From contig CAJLXE010000064.1 of the NCBI GenBank assembly GCA_905210525.1, positions 1-7,895 on the forward strand: a stretch of DNA of 7,895 nucleotides. The letters are read 5' to 3'. The DNA comes from an uncultured Clostridia bacterium (GTDB taxonomy: Bacteria; Bacillota; Clostridia; HGM11327). Positions 1 to 5,762 of this stretch are shown one piece after another. Numbering within the stretch: position 1 is the first letter of the stretch; the number at the start of each line of letters is the position of its first letter. Below the pieces are notes generated by a model. The model had not been told where the DNA came from and did no database searches. It was given only the letters and a program-made list of their open reading frames with translations. The translations under genes were made by a program, and so were the position numbers.

Positions 1-3
1 TTA

Positions 4-33
4 CAAAAGCACCCCTTGCAAAAGTCCCCCTTG
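4..33. repeat. 15-bp imperfect tandem direct repeat after mfd
   Basis: Two adjacent copies, CAAAAGCACCCCTTG (4-18) and CAAAAGTCCCCCTTG (19-33), are identical at 13 of 15 positions. On the minus strand, which is the mfd sense strand, they start 7 nt after the mfd stop codon and lie in the mfd frame, where they would read QGGLL QGVLL followed by TAA. They do not form a convincing terminator. The window edge cuts off whatever follows, so a longer array or dispersed repeat cannot be excluded. Confidence 0.7.
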
Positions 34-39
34 AGAGTA

Positions 40-3000
40 TTAATTGAAAAGTTCTTCGGACACGGATACGATTTCATTGAGTCTTTGAGCGGGGGTTGTA
101 TCGGGGAGAGAGAGAATGAGTTTAGGTTTTCCTTTAAGGTCGAGATCCAGTTTGATTTTGTGTTTAGGATCTGCTTTACCGAACGATGCGGGATTAAAAT
201 CAGTGTCGCAGAATGTGAACTCATATTTTTCGTTTTTCTGTTTGACGGATGTGATTTTTGCTTTTCTGCAGATTGACCGCAGATATGCGATATTAGTGAG
301 GTTGTAAACCTGCTTCGGCATATCGGAATACCTGTCTTCGATTTCCTCTTCGACCTTGTATTTGTCTTCTTTAGACGATATAAGCGATATTTTTTTATAC
401 ATTTCGAGCCGTACTTCTTCTTCCGTGATATAATCGGCGGGAATATACGCCTCGTCCGAAACCGATATTGTAACCTCGATAGGATCGTCCGATGTTTTGC
501 CCTGGAGCTTTGCAATTTCATCGGAAAGCATCTTGCAATAGAGATCATAGCCTATGTTCGTCATATGTCCGCTCTGTTCCGAGCCTATTACGTTGCCCGC
601 ACCTCTTATTTCAAGATCACGCATTGCAATCCTGAATCCCGATCCAAGCTCGGTAAAATCTTTTATTGCCTTAAGTCTTTTTGCGGCTATATCCGTAAGA
701 ACTTTGTCCTCTCTGTACATGAGATACGCATATGCTGTGCGGGTTGATCTGCCTATTCTGCCTCTTATCTGATAGAGCTGGGAAAGACCGAGCTTATCTG
801 CGTCGTAAACAAACAAGGTGTTTGCGTTCGGAATATCAATGCCGCTTTCTATGATTGTAGAGCAAAGCAATACGTCATAATCGTGATTGAAATACCCCAT
901 CATAACTCTTTCAAGCTGCGACTCGGACATTTGCCCATGAGCAACGGCTATTCTCGCTTCCGGAACAAGGTTTGAAAGCTTTATTTTGAATTTGTCTATA
1001 TTTGTTACATTGTTGTATAAAAAGAATACCTGACCGTCCCTGTCAAGCTCGCGCAATATGGCGTCCCTTACTATATCGTCGTTGTCTTCTATGACGTATG
1101 TTTGTATAGGAAATCTGTCGCGCGGAGGCGTGTCTATTATGCTTATATCGCGTATTCCAACAAGCGACATATGCAGAGTACGCGGAATAGGCGTTGCCGA
1201 AAGCGTAAGAACATCGACGTTCTTCTTTATATTCTTGATTTTTTCCTTGTGGTTTACGCCGAAGCGCTGTTCTTCGTCTACAATCAGCAGTCCGAGGTCC
1301 TTGAAGTGTACGTCGTTGCTGAGCAGACGGTGGGTTCCTATGAGTACGTCAACATCGCCGTTCTCGAGCGCTTTGAGAGTCTTTTTTTGCTCGGACGCGC
1401 TTCTGAAACGCGATACAACATCAACTTTTACGGGGAAGTGCGCAAATCTTTCCGAAAACGTCTGAAAGTGCTGCTGTGCGAGTATTGTTGTGGGCGCAAG
1501 AACCGCTACCTGCTTTGAATCCATTACAGCCTTGAATGCGGCACGTACCGCCACCTCTGTTTTGCCGAAACCGACATCTCCGCAAAGTAGTCTGTCCATT
1601 ATTTTGTAATCTTCCATGTCGCGCTTTATTTCTTCAACCGCGCGCAGCTGATCTTCTGTTTCTTCATACATGAAGCTGTCTTCAAGCTCTTTTTGCCATA
1701 CCGTATCGGGCGAATACTTGAAGCCCTTGTAAACCTCACGCCGCGCATAAAGCTCCACGAGATCATAAGCGAGCTTTTTGATTGACGCAGAAGCTTTTTC
1801 TTTTGCAGCACCCCATTCCTTGCCGCCAAGGCGGGACAATGCAGGTACAGCGCCGTCGGTGGAAACATACGGTTGAATAAAATCAAGCCTGTCAACGGGA
1901 ACGTATATTTTGTCGGAACCGGCATATTCAAGAACAAGATAATCCTGCTTTTTACCGCTTATTTCGTTTGCCTGAATACCGAGAAATCTTGCTATTCCGT
2001 GCGTTTCGTGAACGACGTAGGAGCCGATTGTGAGATCGGTAAACGATTTTATGGGCTTTGAGGAACGCTTGGCGTGAGAGGTTTTCTTGGCGGCTCCGAA
2101 TATGTCGCTGTCGCCTATGAGAACGGCGTCTTCACACACGCACCCTTCGGAAAGGTGATCCTTTACTATAAATAAGGGCAGTCTGCCGTTGGAATCCCTG
2201 TCGCGCGCTTTTGCTTCACTCAGATTGGATATTATTACGGGCGAAATGCCGTTGTCGGAAAAATGCTGTTTAAGCAGCAGCGCACGCTTCTCGTTGCCGG
2301 TAAACATGAATACGTTTACCGGGTTTTTACGCCATTCTATTATATCGGACATGAGCGCTTCAAAATTGCCGGAATATTGATTTACCGGCTTTGCTTCTAT
2401 TTTCACAAGCTCTTGCGGAACAATATGCTTGTATGCAGACTGAAATTCCTTTACGCAAAGCCACGTGCGCGAATTTATGACGGAAATTACTTCATCAGTT
2501 TCGGGTATGAGCCGAATTTGTCCCGGAAGAACTTCTCCGTGTTCAAGCATATCGGCAAAGCGTTGGTGACAGCCTTTTACATAAAGCTCGTAATCCGCAA
2601 GCGCAAGCTCGGGTTCTATGAAAAGAATTTTGCAGTTTGCACAATAATCTGCTATTGTGAACCGTTTGTCCGAAATATATGGGGTATAGTTTTTATAAAA
2701 CACGGAATGTGCACCGCTTGAAATACGTGAGGTTATGTTGCTTACTCTTGAACTGAGTTTTTCTTTTGCGGAGGTTGAAAGCCCTTTTGAACACGCTTCC
2801 ATATCAGCAAGAATACCGCCGCACATTTTATCCGCGCAGTTTTCGGGCAGAATGTATTCGCTTGCGGGCATTATACGTACCTGCTTTATTTTTTCGAGGG
2901 AGCGCTGTGAAATAACGTCGAATGTCCTTATCGAATCTATTTCATTGTCAAACAGCTCTATTCTTACAGGCTCGTCAAGATAAGGAGGGAATATGTCTAT

Positions 3001-3495
3001 TATACCGCCTCTTATGCTGAGCTGTCCCTTGCCGTCAACTATTGATACGTGTTCGTAACCTATTGATGCGGCAAATTCCGAAAAATTATTTGTTTCAAGC
3101 GTGTCGCCGACGTTAAGAACCGTTTCCTTTATATCCTTTATGTCGGAAAGCGGCGTCATGAGTCCTTCAAGAGACGTTACAATTACGGAATTCTGCTCGT
3201 GCATGACGGCATTTACCGCTTTGAGACGGTATGCACGCATATCGGCGCTTTCCGCTTCAAGGTCGTGAAATGTAAGCTGTCTTTTTGGAAACCACAAAAC
3301 ATTGCCTGTGAAGAATGTACCCAATTCGTCTGCAAGACGTCTTGCTTCGGAATCGCTTTTTGTAATTACAAGCAAGGGCGCGTCCGGAATTTTGTCCGAT
3401 GAGCCGAGCAGGTAATATACGGCAGTTGCCGACGGAGTGCTGACCGCCGTATTTATACCGTTTAGCAGATTTTCTGTAAGATGTGACGGATTCAT
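40..3495 (-). CDS. mfd: Transcription-repair coupling factor Mfd (SF2 DNA translocase)
   Basis: Mfd is a cytoplasmic ATP-driven DNA translocase. It binds RNA polymerase stalled at lesions, pushes it off and recruits UvrA for nucleotide excision repair. The 1151-residue length is normal for the family. Domains in order: UvrB-like N-terminal module (about 1-350, with RGGIIDIFPP at 162-171 and no Walker A, as expected); linker region; CarD-like RNA-polymerase-interacting domain (about 484-545, VVHETHGIARFLG at 494-506); helicase core with Walker A GDVGFGKT (639-646), DEEQ box (740-743), SATPIPRT (766-773) and motif VI RGRIGR (911-916); TRG-type region with RGAGNVIGSEQSGH (964-977); C-terminal TRCF domain to 1151. 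Start: ATG at 3495, with AGAAAGG (3514-3508) 12 nt upstream. It is the last minus-strand gene visible, 81 nt after pth, with a terminator-like hairpin in that gap. No frameshift or missing core motif is seen. Confidence 0.98.
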   Translation of the reverse strand: MNPSHLTENLLNGINTAVSTPSATAVYYLLGSSDKIPDAPLLVITKSDSEARRLADELGTFFTGNVLWFPKRQLTFHDLEAESADMRAYRLKAVNAVMHEQNSVIVTSLEGLMTPLSDIKDIKETVLNVGDTLETNNFSEFAASIGYEHVSIVDGKGQLSIRGGIIDIFPPYLDEPVRIELFDNEIDSIRTFDVISQRSLEKIKQVRIMPASEYILPENCADKMCGGILADMEACSKGLSTSAKEKLSSRVSNITSRISSGAHSVFYKNYTPYISDKRFTIADYCANCKILFIEPELALADYELYVKGCHQRFADMLEHGEVLPGQIRLIPETDEVISVINSRTWLCVKEFQSAYKHIVPQELVKIEAKPVNQYSGNFEALMSDIIEWRKNPVNVFMFTGNEKRALLLKQHFSDNGISPVIISNLSEAKARDRDSNGRLPLFIVKDHLSEGCVCEDAVLIGDSDIFGAAKKTSHAKRSSKPIKSFTDLTIGSYVVHETHGIARFLGIQANEISGKKQDYLVLEYAGSDKIYVPVDRLDFIQPYVSTDGAVPALSRLGGKEWGAAKEKASASIKKLAYDLVELYARREVYKGFKYSPDTVWQKELEDSFMYEETEDQLRAVEEIKRDMEDYKIMDRLLCGDVGFGKTEVAVRAAFKAVMDSKQVAVLAPTTILAQQHFQTFSERFAHFPVKVDVVSRFRSASEQKKTLKALENGDVDVLIGTHRLLSNDVHFKDLGLLIVDEEQRFGVNHKEKIKNIKKNVDVLTLSATPIPRTLHMSLVGIRDISIIDTPPRDRFPIQTYVIEDNDDIVRDAILRELDRDGQVFFLYNNVTNIDKFKIKLSNLVPEARIAVAHGQMSESQLERVMMGYFNHDYDVLLCSTIIESGIDIPNANTLFVYDADKLGLSQLYQIRGRIGRSTRTAYAYLMYREDKVLTDIAAKRLKAIKDFTELGSGFRIAMRDLEIRGAGNVIGSEQSGHMTNIGYDLYCKMLSDEIAKLQGKTSDDPIEVTISVSDEAYIPADYITEEEVRLEMYKKISLISSKEDKYKVEEEIEDRYSDMPKQVYNLTNIAYLRSICRKAKITSVKQKNEKYEFTFCDTDFNPASFGKADPKHKIKLDLDLKGKPKLILSLPDTTPAQRLNEIVSVSEELFN

Positions 3496-3529
3496 GATTT
3501 TGGTATTCCTTTCTGCGGTTTTGCGGCAT

Positions 3530-3559
3530 AAAAACTTCCCGAGCGTTTTTTACGTCGGG
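3530..3559 (-). terminator. Weak intrinsic-terminator-like hairpin between pth and mfd
   Basis: On the minus strand, CCCGA-CGT (3559-3552) pairs with ACG-(bulged C)-TCGGG (3546-3538) around an AAAAA loop. AAG and then five T residues (3534-3530) follow. The stem is short (5+3 bp with a one-base bulge) and the U-run is brief, so partial termination or attenuation is more likely than a full stop. A second small hairpin, AATCGT/ACGATT (3578-3564), begins inside the pth stop codon just upstream. If the first hairpin works, mfd would be expressed below purR-spoVG-pth unless it has its own promoter; I found no clear one in the 81-nt gap. Confidence 0.4.
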
Positions 3560-3576
3560 GTTAAATCGTGTTACGA

Positions 3577-4146
3577 TTATTTTTTTATTTTGTGATTGAA
3601 TTTGTTCATGGCAAATTCCGTACCGCGTGTAATTATAAGCTTTATCGCTTCGGAAGCGTTGGTCATGCTTTCTTCCAGAAGGGGAAGCTCTGTACTTTTA
3701 AATTCTCCGAGCACGTAATCTATTGTGTTATGCTGTTCGGGCCTGCCTATGCCAATTCTTATGCGCTTGAAAGCGTCGCTTTCTATGTGGTATATTATGG
3801 ATTTCATGCCGTTGTGCGAGCCTGCGCTTCCGTTTAATCTTATGCGCAAAGCACCTACATCTATGTCCATATCGTCGTAAATTACAATGAGATCCTCCAC
3901 GGGGACGCGAAAATACGACATAAGCTGTTTTACGCTTATGCCGGATTCGTTCATATAGGTCTGCGGCAATGCAAGTATTACGTCTTCGCCGCATATTCTG
4001 CCTTTTCCGTACACAGCCTTACAGCCGGTTTTGACAAGCTCGATGCCGTTTTCGGCGGCAATTTTCGCTACTGTCAGAAAACCGGCGTTGTGACGTGTGT
4101 AACGGTATTTTTCCCCGGGGTTTCCCAATCCTGTTATTAAAAGCAT
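3577..4146 (-). CDS. pth: Peptidyl-tRNA hydrolase (Pth, bacterial type)
   Basis: Pth cleaves the ester bond of peptidyl-tRNAs that drop off the ribosome, so the tRNA can be reused; it is cytoplasmic and usually essential. The 189-residue length is typical. Visible signatures: GLGNPG (6-11); TRHNAGF (17-23) carrying the catalytic His19; the PQTYMNESG segment (61-69) with Asn66, corresponding to the family's P-x-TYMNxSG motif; DDMD (91-94) with Asp94 as the second catalytic residue; and GSAGSHNGMKSI (106-117). The usual GGSAGGHNG is slightly altered (NGSAGSHNG), but the His-Asn-Gly core is intact. Start: ATG at 4146, with GGAG (4156-4153) 6 nt upstream. It lies 30 nt after spoVG and 81 nt before mfd. 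In Bacillus the orthologue is called spoVC and lies in the same gene cluster. Confidence 0.97.
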   Translation of the reverse strand: MLLITGLGNPGEKYRYTRHNAGFLTVAKIAAENGIELVKTGCKAVYGKGRICGEDVILALPQTYMNESGISVKQLMSYFRVPVEDLIVIYDDMDIDVGALRIRLNGSAGSHNGMKSIIYHIESDAFKRIRIGIGRPEQHNTIDYVLGEFKSTELPLLEESMTNASEAIKLIITRGTEFAMNKFNHKIKK

Positions 4147-4176
4147 TGCAAAACTCCGTTATTTTTTATTCAATAC

Positions 4177-4431
4177 TTATTCAGCCTCGTTATAAGCCTT
4201 AAGTACTATTTCTTCAATCATTGCACGTGTTTCGCTGTTAAGCGGATGAGCAACGTCTACCATATCACCGTTGGGAGTGCTTCTTCTGGGCATTGCAACG
4301 AACATACCGTTTGAGCCTTCGATAACTTTAAGCTCTTTTACTACAAAGCAATCATCGATGGTTATTGAAGCAATTGCTCTTACTGCGCTCTGGCTGTCTA
4401 TTTTTTTGATGCGAACGTCTGTGATTTTCAT
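4177..4431 (-). CDS. spoVG: SpoVG family nucleic-acid-binding regulator
   Basis: SpoVG is a small cytoplasmic protein that binds RNA/DNA. In Bacillus it affects septation during sporulation, and in other Firmicutes virulence and cell-envelope genes. The 84-residue product matches the family along its length: MKITDVRIKK at the start, the VRAIASITIDDCFVV strand region (17-31), GSNGMFVAMPRRSTPNGD (39-56) and a HPLNSETRAMIEEIVLKAY C-terminal segment. It lacks the longer variable tail found in some Bacillus members, which is common. Start: ATG at 4431, with GAAAGG (4448-4443) 11 nt upstream, slightly far but purine-rich. It sits 32 nt downstream of purR with no promoter or terminator visible in the gap, so co-transcription with purR is likely. 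Presence suggests a Firmicute but does not prove sporulation, since non-sporulating species also keep it. Confidence 0.96.
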   Translation of the reverse strand: MKITDVRIKKIDSQSAVRAIASITIDDCFVVKELKVIEGSNGMFVAMPRRSTPNGDMVDVAHPLNSETRAMIEEIVLKAYNEAE

Positions 4432-4464
4432 GTTTTTGACTACCTTTCGTTAAATTGTGTTTAT

Positions 4465-5277
4465 TTATTCCGTCGTACGGATATGAATTGTTTTTGTCTG
4501 CTCGTCAACTCCGTCCAGAGTGAGCAGCGACACATAATCTGTTATTACCTTATGTTCGGGAACGGCAGAGGATATGAGTATGCCTGTCCCGACATGAACC
4601 GCTTCCATTTCCTCAAGCAGACGGCGCATACCTTTTATGGTGCCTCCGCTGCGCATGAAGTCATCGATTATTATTACGCGCTGATCTTTTTTGATGGAAT
4701 GCTTTACTATTGACATACTTTCAAGCTTTTTACCGGATTCGGACGTATAGGATATTGTAATTATAGGTCCTTCGGTAAGCTTAGGTTGTTTTCTTGCGGT
4801 GACAAGCGGACATCCTAAAGCCTGAGCTGTCATGAGCGCTATCGGTATGCCCATGGTTTCCATTGTGAGAACGGCGTCCGGCTGAAGCGACATAAAACTG
4901 CCGGCGAGCATATAACCGAGCTTTTTTGCTATATCCGGCATGAGAAGAAGGTCTGCATAGTACAGGAATCCTCCTGTCATAAGGCGGTCTTCTTTTGAAA
5001 GCTCAATGCAAAGCCCATCAAGAAAGAGCTTGCTTTCCTCTTTGCTCACGGTAGGAATAAAGCGCACGCCTCCTCCCGCACCTACAACGGTATCTATCTC
5101 TCCTATATTATATTCTCTGAAAAGCGATTTTATGTGAACGATATCTTCGCTTACAGAAGATTTTGCAACCGAGAACAGTTCGGAGAACGATGAAAGAGAG
5201 AGCATTTTGCAGGGATTGTCTGTCAGCATTTTTATTATAATGCCTATCCGGTCGGTACGTTTGGTGTGAGAGTTCAT
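4465..5277 (-). CDS. purR: Purine operon repressor PurR (Gram-positive PRTase type)
   Basis: PurR of this family is a DNA-binding repressor of purine synthesis and salvage genes. PRPP, bound by its phosphoribosyltransferase-like domain, relieves repression. The 270-residue product has an N-terminal winged-helix domain (about 1-75, RIGIIIKMLTDNPCKMLSL near 10-28, GAGGGVRF at 66-73) and a type I PRTase domain (about 77-270). The PRPP loop VIIIDDFMRSGGT is at 201-213, and ARKQPKLTEGPIITISY lies at 161-177. It is a regulator, unrelated to the LacI-type PurR of enterobacteria. The start is ATG at 5277. A longer open frame to TTG 5364 exists, but its first codons coincide with a promoter (TTGTGGTATAAT), so I reject that extension. 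The purine-rich GAAAGAAAG stretch upstream is a modest ribosome site. It is the first gene of the run purR-spoVG-pth-mfd. Confidence 0.95.
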   Translation of the reverse strand: MNSHTKRTDRIGIIIKMLTDNPCKMLSLSSFSELFSVAKSSVSEDIVHIKSLFREYNIGEIDTVVGAGGGVRFIPTVSKEESKLFLDGLCIELSKEDRLMTGGFLYYADLLLMPDIAKKLGYMLAGSFMSLQPDAVLTMETMGIPIALMTAQALGCPLVTARKQPKLTEGPIITISYTSESGKKLESMSIVKHSIKKDQRVIIIDDFMRSGGTIKGMRRLLEEMEAVHVGTGILISSAVPEHKVITDYVSLLTLDGVDEQTKTIHIRTTE

Positions 5278-5352
5278 TTTTTTAATCTTTCTTTCGGATT
5301 GCATTTGGAGTATTTTAATAAATTTTTTATCAAAAACTAACGATACAATTTT

Positions 5353-5383
5353 ATTATACCACAATTAAATGCTCCGCATTTAA
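5353..5383 (-). promoter_or_regulatory. Second purR promoter (P2), extended -10
   Basis: On the minus strand, TGGTATAAT gives a perfect -10 (TATAAT, 5358-5353) with a TGn extension. The only candidate -35 is TTAAAT (5383-5378) at a 19-bp spacer, which is poor, so activity would rely on the extended -10. The predicted start near 5346 would leave an untranslated leader of about 69 nt before ATG 5277. The poor -35 lies inside an 8-bp inverted repeat, so a protein bound there would block this promoter. Confidence 0.5.
5365..5383. repeat. 8-bp perfect inverted repeat (3-nt centre) upstream of purR
   Basis: The arms TTAAATGC (5365-5372) and GCATTTAA (5376-5383) are perfect complements separated by TCC. 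In the P1 transcript they would form a small hairpin with a GGA loop; as DNA they overlap the -35 zone of P2. This is either an operator or an RNA leader hairpin, and the sequence alone does not decide which. Confidence 0.6.
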
Positions 5384-5390
5384 CCGTTAC

Positions 5391-5412
5391 GTATTTGTCT
5401 TACGACAAATAC
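5391..5412. repeat. 9-bp inverted repeat forming a GNRA-type hairpin in the purR leader
   Basis: The arms GTATTTGTC (5391-5399) and GACAAATAC (5404-5412) are perfect complements. Read on the minus (purR sense) strand, the four-base loop is GTAA, a GNRA tetraloop closed by a C-G pair. The stem would begin about six nucleotides from the predicted 5' end of the P1 transcript, a position where stem-loops commonly protect mRNA from decay. Confidence 0.65.
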
Positions 5413-5424
5413 AAAGTTGTATTT
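5407..5424. repeat. 18-bp palindrome at the predicted purR P1 start site
   Basis: AAATACAA (5407-5414) and TTGTATTT (5417-5424) are perfect complements around AG. The palindrome abuts the P1 -10 box and covers the expected start point near 5418. It shares bases with the GNRA hairpin. Because transcription would begin inside it, it cannot fold as RNA, so it is better viewed as a possible protein-binding operator. It does not match the PurBox consensus (AWWWCCGAACWWT). Confidence 0.55.
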
Positions 5425-5453
5425 ATTATATCATACAAGGCAATGTTTTACAA
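5425..5453 (-). promoter_or_regulatory. Main purR operon promoter (P1), sigma-A type
   Basis: On the minus strand, TTGTAA (5453-5448) and TATAAT (5430-5425) are separated by exactly 17 bp, with a TGA extension before the -10 (TGATATAAT). The predicted start is near 5418, giving a leader of about 140 nt to ATG 5277 that contains the inverted repeats and promoter P2. This is the strongest candidate promoter for purR-spoVG-pth-mfd. Confidence 0.75.
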
Positions 5454-5522
5454 GTGATTTTTTTATGATGTTTCCGTCAAAAATGCGAATTACCGCTTCA
5501 CATTGCGTTCACACTCGTAAAT

Positions 5523-5550
5523 TTGACATTTTGTTGAAGTTTTTAATAAT
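5523..5550 (+). promoter_or_regulatory. Orphan plus-strand sigma-A-like promoter
   Basis: A perfect TTGACA (5523-5528) is followed after 16 bp by AATAAT (5545-5550), which matches TATAAT at five of six bases. The expected start is near 5557. It could be an upstream second promoter of the lipoprotein gene (leader about 205 nt) or drive a small RNA. Two TTCACA elements (5497-5502 and 5508-5513) lie just upstream on the same helical face. Confidence 0.45.
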
Positions 5551-5640
5551 GAAATCGGCACGGCAGGCTTCGGATATGATTGATTTGTGAGCAAAACTGA
5601 ATTGTTTGAGGAAAATATATTGTACGCGCCAATAAATGTA

Positions 5641-5669
5641 TTGCAAAAAAATTGAAAATGGATTATAAT
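5641..5669 (+). promoter_or_regulatory. Promoter of the PrsA-like lipoprotein gene
   Basis: TTGCAA (5641-5646) and a perfect TATAAT (5664-5669) are separated by 17 bp. The predicted start near 5676 gives an untranslated leader of about 87 nt ending in the strong ribosome site AAAAAAGGAG (5746-5755), which sits 7 nt before ATG 5763. Confidence 0.7.
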
Positions 5670-5762
5670 ATTAATAATAATTATAACTCGGCTCATGCGT
5701 ATGTGCGGAATCCGTGTTGCATTGTTACAATATTTTCAGAAACTTAAAAAAGGAGCTTGCAA

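Larger units (their letters stand above)
5278..5762. other. Divergent intergenic region between purR and the lipoprotein gene
   Basis: This 485-bp, AT-rich region contains no gene I can support. The left part (5278-5453) is the purR leader with two promoters and three inverted repeats. The middle (5454-5640) holds an orphan plus-strand promoter (5523-5550) preceded by two TTCACA repeats 11 bp apart, and a 22-codon open frame without a ribosome site. The right part (5641-5762) holds the lipoprotein promoter and an 87-nt leader without a convincing hairpin. Confidence 0.8.

Noticed and set aside
1058..1518. Plus-strand open frames of 135-138 codons inside mfd
   Set aside because: They are antisense shadows of the conserved helicase core of Mfd, with no family resemblance.
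3564..3590. Plus-strand hairpin AATCGT/ACGATT followed by T-run as a terminator
   Set aside because: The stem has only 6 AT-rich pairs, there is no plus-strand gene to end, and the T-run is the antisense of the lysine codons at the end of pth.
5289..5301. Minus-strand CAATCCGAAAGAA in the purR leader as a PurBox
   Set aside because: It has the CCGAA core but only 9 of 13 matches, no paired box, and it overlaps the purine-rich ribosome-site region, which explains the sequence.
5481..5493. Possible PurBox (AAATGCGAATTAC) in the purR-lipoprotein region
   Set aside because: It matches AWWWCCGAACWWT at 10 of 13 positions, but there is no inverted partner at the expected 16-17 bp distance and it lies upstream of P1. 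A single imperfect box is not enough.
5490..5696. 68-codon minus-strand frame in the intergenic region
   Set aside because: AT-rich low-complexity start (runs of Ile/Asn), no ribosome site, no recognisable family, and it runs through two plus-strand promoters.
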